Assembly (NCBI RefSeq): GCF_001956855.1
Contig: NZ_MTHD01000002.1
Coordinates: forward strand, 682,001 to 746,000
Origin: Azonexus hydrophilus
GTDB lineage: Bacteria > Pseudomonadota > Gammaproteobacteria > Burkholderiales > Rhodocyclaceae
Direction: 5' to 3'
DNA length: 64,000 nucleotides
In this document: positions 56,192-64,000 of the stretch, piece after piece
Numbering within the stretch: position 1 is the stretch's first letter
Layout of the letters: each line of letters starts with the position of its first letter
The notes under the pieces: model-generated
Databases searched by the model: none
Seen by the model: the letters and a program-made list of their open reading frames with translations, nothing else
Told to the model about the DNA's origin: nothing
Program-made: the position numbers and the translations under genes

Positions 56192-57256
56192 TCAGAAGCG
56201 CCGCCCGATGGTGAAGCTGCCGTACACCGGGCGCTCGCGCTGTTCGTCAAATTCCCGGGTCCGGAAATAACGCGCCAGGGCGAACTTCCAGTTGTCGTAC
56301 GTGACGGCCAGGCCGAACCCGAGGTCGGAGACGAACTTCTTCTTGTCCACATGGTGGCTGGAACGGAAGGTATTGCCGTCCAGCGTGATGTCGCGCAAGA
56401 CCCAGCGACTGTCCATATTGACGAACAAATGGCCGCCCCAGCCCTGATCGACGCCAGCGCCCGTTCGCGGCGCCGCGTTCTCGCCGGCCGGACGCAACGG
56501 CGCACTACCGAAGTCGTCAGGCAGACGCCAGCCGAGACGCCATTCGAAACCCGCATTGACGTGCGTGCCGAAATTGCCCAGCGCACCACCCCAATGCCAG
56601 ATGAAATCCTGCCCCAGGCCTGCCCCCGACGGCGGGGCGAAGACGTGTTTCTGCAACCGTTCATGGACGAACTGGAACACCGGTTCGTTGTGCAACTGAT
56701 TGTCCCACCCCTTGAATCGACTGACCCCAATCAGCTTGTGCCAGGCATCCTGGACTTCCTGCCCGTACGCCGCCGGCCCGACCACACCCAGACGCAGATG
56801 ACTGGCGCGCAGGCTGTTGCCCTCGCGGGCGTTGTAACCGACGCTGAACAACAGCGCGGCGGCATAGGGCCGGTCATCCGGCAGGACATTCACCGCCGTC
56901 TTGTCGGCGGGTGTGTACAGCGCGTGCTGCATGCTGACGACCATGTTGCGCCGGCTGAAAGCCCCCGGTTGCAGCCAGTCGAGATAGCCGTTCAGGCTGC
57001 GGGCCGCCAGCGACAGACAGGGATCATCCCGGTAATTGGCAATATTCGGCGAGACTGCCGTGACCTGCAAACCATTGCTGTACCCCTGATCCTGGCCGCG
57101 ACCGCCAAACAGGTCGTTATCCACGCGCAAGGCGACAGCCCAGTTCCTGCGGTCGGGACACTCCTCTGCCGAGAGCGGTAATGCGGCAGTTGCCAGCAGC
57201 GCGATGGCGGCGGCGTAAAAAACCTGCGGAGTGGATGGCAACATGGAAAACCTCAT
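56192..57256 (-). CDS. LpxR-like lipid A 3'-O-deacylase family protein (DUF2219)
   Basis: About 354 aa. Signal peptide at the N-terminus (FYAAAIALLATAALPLSAEE), then VDNDLFGG (the Asn-Asp pair of LpxR), DQGYSNGLQ, DDRPYAAALLFSVGY, and YGQEVQDAWHKLIG with the likely active-site His. It ends in Phe like an outer-membrane barrel (IGRRF). LpxR removes the 3'-acyloxyacyl chain of lipid A in the outer leaflet. Start choice (57256, 57271 or a GTG at 57280) is uncertain. Confidence 0.8.
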   Translation of the reverse strand: MRFSMLPSTPQVFYAAAIALLATAALPLSAEECPDRRNWAVALRVDNDLFGGRGQDQGYSNGLQVTAVSPNIANYRDDPCLSLAARSLNGYLDWLQPGAFSRRNMVVSMQHALYTPADKTAVNVLPDDRPYAAALLFSVGYNAREGNSLRASHLRLGVVGPAAYGQEVQDAWHKLIGVSRFKGWDNQLHNEPVFQFVHERLQKHVFAPPSGAGLGQDFIWHWGGALGNFGTHVNAGFEWRLGWRLPDDFGSAPLRPAGENAAPRTGAGVDQGWGGHLFVNMDSRWVLRDITLDGNTFRSSHHVDKKKFVSDLGFGLAVTYDNWKFALARYFRTREFDEQRERPVYGSFTIGRRF

Positions 57257-57384
57257 GACGGACCTGATCATTGTAACCACCCCCGGTCATTGCAGAGACA
57301 ACATCGCCGTGCCATCCCTTTTGTCGCCATCCCTGTCCAGCCGATTTCGGCGATAATCCTTTTTTCGATTGACCAAGCAAACTC

Positions 57385-58575
57385 GTGAATCCGCATCTCG
57401 CCCAACTCCAGCCCTATCCCTTTGAAAAGCTGCGCGCCCTGTTCGCCGGCGTCACCCCGAATCCGCAATACAAGGAAATCAAGCTGTCCATCGGCGAGCC
57501 GCAGCACGCGACGCCGCAGTTCATCATTGATGCGCTGGCTGGCGGCCTGAAAGGCCTGGCCAACTATCCGACGACACAAGGCGTGCCGACCCTGCGCCAG
57601 GCCATCGCCAAGTGGTGTGACCGCCGCTACGAGATATTCCTTGACCCGGAAACCGAGATTCTTCCGGTCAACGGCTCGCGCGAGGCACTTTTCTCCTTCG
57701 CCCAGACAGTGATCGATCCGAGCCGTGGCTACGTGCCGCTGATCGTCAGCCCGAACCCCTTCTACCAGATCTACGAAGGCGCCGCCTACCTGTCGGGCGC
57801 CGAACCGCGCTTCCTCAACAACCTGCCCGACAACGATTTTGCCTTTGACTACGCGGCGCTGTCGGCAGAGGAATGGGCACGCGTCCAGCTGTTCTACGTC
57901 TGCTCACCCGGCAACCCGACCGGCAAGGTGCTGTCGCTGGCCGACTGGAAAACCCTGTTCGAACTGTCCGACAAATACGGTTTCATCATCGCTTCCGACG
58001 AGTGCTACTCGGAAATCTACTTCGACGAAGCCAATCCGCCGATCGGCGGCCTCCAGGCGGCGAAGCTGCTCGGTCGCTCGTTCGAGCGGCTGGTGATGTT
58101 CTCCAGCCTGTCCAAGCGCTCCAACGTGCCGGGCATGCGTTCCGGTTTTGTTGCCGGCGACGCGAAGATCCTGAAGAAATTCCTGCTCTACCGCACCTAC
58201 CATGGCTGCGCCATGGCACCGCCGGTACAAAGCGCTTCAGTGGCGGCCTGGAACGACGAAGACCACGTACTCGACAACCGCGACCAGTACCGCGAGAAGT
58301 TCGCCGCGTGCACGCCGCAGATCGCCGAAGTGCTCGGCACCGCCATGCCGGACGCCGGCTTCTATCTGTGGGCGAAGACACCGATCCCGGACACCGAGTT
58401 CGCCCGCGGCCTGCTCGAACACTATAATGTCGTGGTGCTGCCCGGCAGCTTCCTTGGCCGCGAGGTCAACGGCATCAATCCCGGCGCCGGCTTCATCCGT
58501 ATCGCACTGGTCGCATCGCTCGACGAATGCCTCGAGGCGACCCGTCGCATCCGTGAATTCACCCAACAACTGTAA
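57385..58575 (+). CDS. dapC: Succinyldiaminopimelate aminotransferase
   Basis: 396 aa PLP fold type I aminotransferase. Residues: SIGEPQHATPQF near 33, PGNPTGKV near 177, and PLP-Lys in SLSKRSNVPGMRSGF near 240. Context decides the call: dapD, dapE follow, so it transaminates N-succinyl-2-amino-6-ketopimelate in lysine/DAP synthesis. GTG start at 57385 with no clear Shine-Dalgarno. The sequence GCGATAATCC about 30 nt upstream could be a -10. Confidence 0.92.
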   Translation: MNPHLAQLQPYPFEKLRALFAGVTPNPQYKEIKLSIGEPQHATPQFIIDALAGGLKGLANYPTTQGVPTLRQAIAKWCDRRYEIFLDPETEILPVNGSREALFSFAQTVIDPSRGYVPLIVSPNPFYQIYEGAAYLSGAEPRFLNNLPDNDFAFDYAALSAEEWARVQLFYVCSPGNPTGKVLSLADWKTLFELSDKYGFIIASDECYSEIYFDEANPPIGGLQAAKLLGRSFERLVMFSSLSKRSNVPGMRSGFVAGDAKILKKFLLYRTYHGCAMAPPVQSASVAAWNDEDHVLDNRDQYREKFAACTPQIAEVLGTAMPDAGFYLWAKTPIPDTEFARGLLEHYNVVVLPGSFLGREVNGINPGAGFIRIALVASLDECLEATRRIREFTQQL

Positions 58576-58593
58576 ACAAAAGAGAGAACCCAC

Positions 58594-59409
58594 ATGAGCC
58601 ATCCGCTGCAAGCCACCATTGACGAACTCTGGGAAAAGCGCACCGAGCTGACCACCCAATCGACCGATGCGATCAAGATCATCGAATCGGTGATCGGCGA
58701 CCTCGATAGCGGCAAGCTGCGCGTCGCCGAGAAGGTCAATGGCGAATGGGTCGTCAACCAGTGGGCCAAGAAGGCTGTGCTGCTGTCCTTCCGCACGCGC
58801 GACAACCGCGTCCAGGAAGCCGGCGAGATTCGTTTCTACGACAAGGTCGACACCAAGTTCCAGGGCTGGACCGAAGAACAGTTCAAGGCCGGCGGCTTCC
58901 GCGTCGTGCCGGGCGCCTTCGCGCGCAAGGGTTCGTTCATCGCGAAGAACTGTGTGCTGATGCCCTCCTACGTCAACATCGGCGCCCACGTCGATGAAGG
59001 CACGATGGTCGACACCTGGGCCACGGTGGGTAGCTGCGCGCAGATTGGCAAGAACGTGCACCTGTCGGGTGGCGTCGGCATCGGCGGCGTGCTCGAACCG
59101 ATCCAGGCCGGCCCGGTCATCATCGAAGACAACTGCTTCATCGGCGCCCGTTCGGAAGTCGTCGAAGGCGTCGTCGTCGGTGAAAATTCGGTCATCTCGA
59201 TGGGCGTCTACATCGGCCAGAGCACCCCGATCTACGACCGCGAAACCGGCGAAATCAGCTACGGCCGCATTCCGCCGGGCTCGGTCGTGATCTCGGGTTC
59301 GTTGCCGAAGGACGGTGGCAAGTACAGCCTGTACGCCGCGATCATCGTCAAGAAGGTCGACGCGCAGACCCGGTCGAAGACCAGCATCAACGAACTGCTG
59401 CGCCCGTAA
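58594..59409 (+). CDS. dapD: Tetrahydrodipicolinate N-succinyltransferase
   Basis: 271 aa trimeric left-handed beta-helix enzyme of the succinylase lysine/DAP pathway. N-terminal helical domain, then hexapeptide repeats ([20 protein letters not shown] near 128-147; [25 protein letters not shown]). AAAGAGAG precedes the ATG. 18 bp after dapC. Confidence 0.96.
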   Translation: MSHPLQATIDELWEKRTELTTQSTDAIKIIESVIGDLDSGKLRVAEKVNGEWVVNQWAKKAVLLSFRTRDNRVQEAGEIRFYDKVDTKFQGWTEEQFKAGGFRVVPGAFARKGSFIAKNCVLMPSYVNIGAHVDEGTMVDTWATVGSCAQIGKNVHLSGGVGIGGVLEPIQAGPVIIEDNCFIGARSEVVEGVVVGENSVISMGVYIGQSTPIYDRETGEISYGRIPPGSVVISGSLPKDGGKYSLYAAIIVKKVDAQTRSKTSINELLRP

Positions 59410-59436
59410 GCCCACCCTAGCCACGAAGGTCTTGTC

Positions 59437-62643
<3,207 letters not shown>

Positions 62644-62647
<4 letters not shown>

Positions 62648-63510
62648 AACTCTACGAACTGCCCAGCCCGTTCGAAATCGAAACGGGCACGGTGCTGATG
62701 CTCGAACCCGAATGGGCGCGCGCCGGTGAGTTGCGCGCGCAGCTGCTCGACGAAAGCTACCCGAAACCCTTCGTCATCGACGACGGCAAGTCGCGCTACC
62801 TGTATTTCAACGTCCGCCTGATGCAAAGCGAGATGTCGCTGAAGGCCCCGCACGACCTGGCGCTGCGCTACACGCAGAAGATGATGGGCTTCCTGCTCTT
62901 CCATCCGCGACCGAAGCGCATCGCGCTGATCGGACTCGGCGGCGGCTCGATCATCAAGTTCTGCCACCGCCGGCTGCCTGGCGTGCAGCTCACCGCCATC
63001 GAACTCGACCCCGACGTCATCGCGCTGCGCGACGCTTTCTTCATACCGCCCGACGACGAACGCCTGCAGATCCTGCAGGCCGATGGCGCCGAATACATCG
63101 AGCAGGTTGAAAAAGGCATCGACGCGCTGCTCATCGACGCCTTCGACAAGACCGGCTTCGCCCCGTCGCTGGCCAACCGCGAGTTCCTCACCGCCGCCTT
63201 CGCCAAACTCTCCGGCAACGGCGTGCTGGTCATCAACCTGGCCGGTGACAAGGAAAGTTTCGCCGGGCTGATCGGTGAAGTCATGCACGTCTTCGACGAC
63301 CAGGCGATCATGATCTCCGTCCCCGACGACGGCAATCACATCCTCTACGCCTTCAAGGAACGCTACTTCGAACCGCGCTGGCGCTGGCTGCACAATCACG
63401 CCAAGGAACTACGCGCCCGCCTCGGCCTCGACTTCCCGGCCTTCGTGCAGAAGATGGAACGCGCCAGCAAACTCGGCCTCGCCCGACGCGAAGCGATCCG
63501 CGGCCGCTGA
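62644..63510 (+). CDS. Spermidine synthase-like methyltransferase-fold protein (288 aa)
   Basis: Rossmann SpeE-like fold: IALIGLGGGSIIKFCHRR near 97-114, TAIELDPDVIALRDAFF near 119-135, LQADGAEYIEQ near 144, and DALLIDAFDKTGFAPSL near 160. The catalytic Asp region of SpeE (D-A-[FY]-D) is kept. Start TTG at 62644 overlaps the prmB stop; the next possible start is ATG at 62698. Whether it makes a polyamine is not certain; many such stand-alone SpeE-like proteins have no shown activity. Confidence 0.75.
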
Positions 63511-63514
63511 ATCC

Positions 63515-63589
63515 CGTCATTGCGAGCGCAGCGCGGCAATCCAGTACCGGCTACATGGATCGCCATATCGCTTCGCGCCTCGCGATGAC
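63515..63589. repeat. REP-type palindromic repeat, copy 1
   Basis: CGTCATTGCGAGCGCAGCG...AATCCAG at one end and its inverted form TGGATCGCC...TCGCTTCGCGCCTCGCGATGAC (in shorter parts) at the other: a 75 bp imperfect palindrome, non-coding, between convergent genes. Confidence 0.85.
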
Positions 63590-63600
63590 ACCTTCAACCC

Positions 63601-63676
63601 CGTCATTGCGAGCGCAGCGAAGCAATCCAGTACAAGCTTCATGGATCGCCACGTCGCTTCGCTCCTCGCGATGACG
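63601..63676. repeat. REP-type palindromic repeat, copy 2
   Basis: Second direct copy of the 75 bp palindrome, 86 bp period from copy 1, with the same CGTCATTGCGAGCGCAGCGA head and CTCGCGATGACG tail. The inner part differs slightly, so the copies have diverged. Confidence 0.85.
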
Positions 63677-63683
63677 GTAAATT

Positions 63684-63706
63684 TGCTTCACGCCTCGCGA
63701 TGACGT
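63684..63706. repeat. REP-type repeat, truncated copy 3
   Basis: Only the right end is present (TTGCTTCACGCCTCGCGATGACG), directly before the pepD stop. Confidence 0.7.
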
Positions 63707-63708
63707 CG

Positions 63709-64000
63709 TTAACGCGAAACCTCGTCCAGGATCGCCCGCAGCAATCGCCAGCAACGTTCCACCGACGCCACTTCAACCCGCTCGCCCGGCGCATGCGCGC
63801 CGTGGATGGTCGGGCCGAAGGAGACGATGTCCAGGCCGGGATACTTGGCGCCGATGATGCCGCATTCGAGGCCGGCGTGGATCACCTGGACCTTCGAGTC
63901 GGCACCGAAATCACGGCGATAGACGGCCTGACAGATTTGCAGCAGCGGCGAATCCGGATTCGGTTTCCAGCCCGGATACTGACCGGATTTTTCCGCCTCG
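63709..64000 (-). CDS. pepD: Cytosolic dipeptidase (aminoacyl-histidine dipeptidase), C-terminus only
   Basis: No complete ORF fits in the window. Hand translation of the minus strand gives 97 C-terminal residues: VIHAGLECGIIGAKYPGLD, then SFGPTIHGAHAPGERVEVAS, the conserved end of PepD (M20 family) including the HAGLECG Glu ligand and the GPTIHGAH loop. TAA stop at 63711-63709. The start lies beyond the right edge. Confidence 0.88.
   Translation of the reverse strand, partial: EAEKSGQYPGWKPNPDSPLLQICQAVYRRDFGADSKVQVIHAGLECGIIGAKYPGLDIVSFGPTIHGAHAPGERVEVASVERCWRLLRAILDEVSR

Overview
The window is a 64 kb chromosomal stretch of a high-GC Gram-negative betaproteobacterium. Three things suggest this: an uninterrupted rpsB-tsf-pyrH-frr-uppS-cdsA-dxr-rseP-bamA-ompH-lpxD-fabZ-lpxA-lpxB-rnhB block, an smc-zipA-ligA order, and a LutABC/Dld-type lactate cluster. 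Gene order and product style fit Rhodocyclales (Dechloromonas/Azonexus-like), but this is an inference from memory. No rRNA, tRNA or CRISPR was seen. One gene is cut at each edge: an XRE/ImmA-like gene on the left and a pepD-like gene on the right.

Region 1 (1-9251) is an accessory, defence-like island, visibly more AT-rich than the rest. It holds five modules in alternating orientation. (a) A minus-strand, translationally coupled trio: a protein of unknown function, a divergent QueC-like PP-loop ATPase, and an XRE-HTH protein that resembles the start of an XRE/ImmA fusion. A near-consensus promoter serves it. (b) An ATPase/HNH pair resembling Septu (PtuA/PtuB). (c) A single-chain DUF262-DUF1524 protein of the GmrSD type. 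(d) A small HNH nuclease. (e) A membrane-anchored Mrr-like nuclease with a zinc ribbon. The QueC-like trio is the best candidate for a little-described system.

Region 2 (9383-23421) is carbon metabolism around lactate and PEP. After an RhtB-family exporter comes PEP synthase (ppsA) with a GntR/FadR-type lactate regulator just upstream of it. Facing them are lutA-lutC-lutB and a Dld-II type D-lactate dehydrogenase. Two PdhR/LldR-like operators sit on the two divergent promoters. Next are PEP carboxylase (ppc) and ppsR, the regulatory kinase/phosphorylase of PEP synthase. Lactate to pyruvate, pyruvate to PEP, PEP to oxaloacetate and the control of PpsA are therefore all encoded within 14 kb. 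A 545 bp near-palindromic repeat lies between lutB and dld, centred close to the palindrome GGTCGACC.

Region 3 (23436-38303) is the envelope, translation and lipid A block on the minus strand, from rpsB (extended -10 promoter) to rnhB and a SpoU-family methyltransferase. Region 4 (38354-52833) carries a dTDP-rhamnose reductase, map-glnD, and a tightly coupled minus-strand run smc-zipA-ligA-galU-hpt-methyltransferase-mtnP. Region 5 (52919-57256) is less conserved: an exported amidohydrolase, an unknown 284-residue protein, a ParB-like protein preceded by a coupled 20-codon ORF, an orphan HicB-like protein and an LpxR-like outer-membrane deacylase. Region 6 (57385-64000) is dapC-dapD-pilU-dapE-prmB-spermidine-synthase-like, then tandem REP-type palindromes and the end of pepD.

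A scattered motif, TTGCGGTCGACCGCAA and partial forms of it, recurs through the window in both coding and non-coding DNA.
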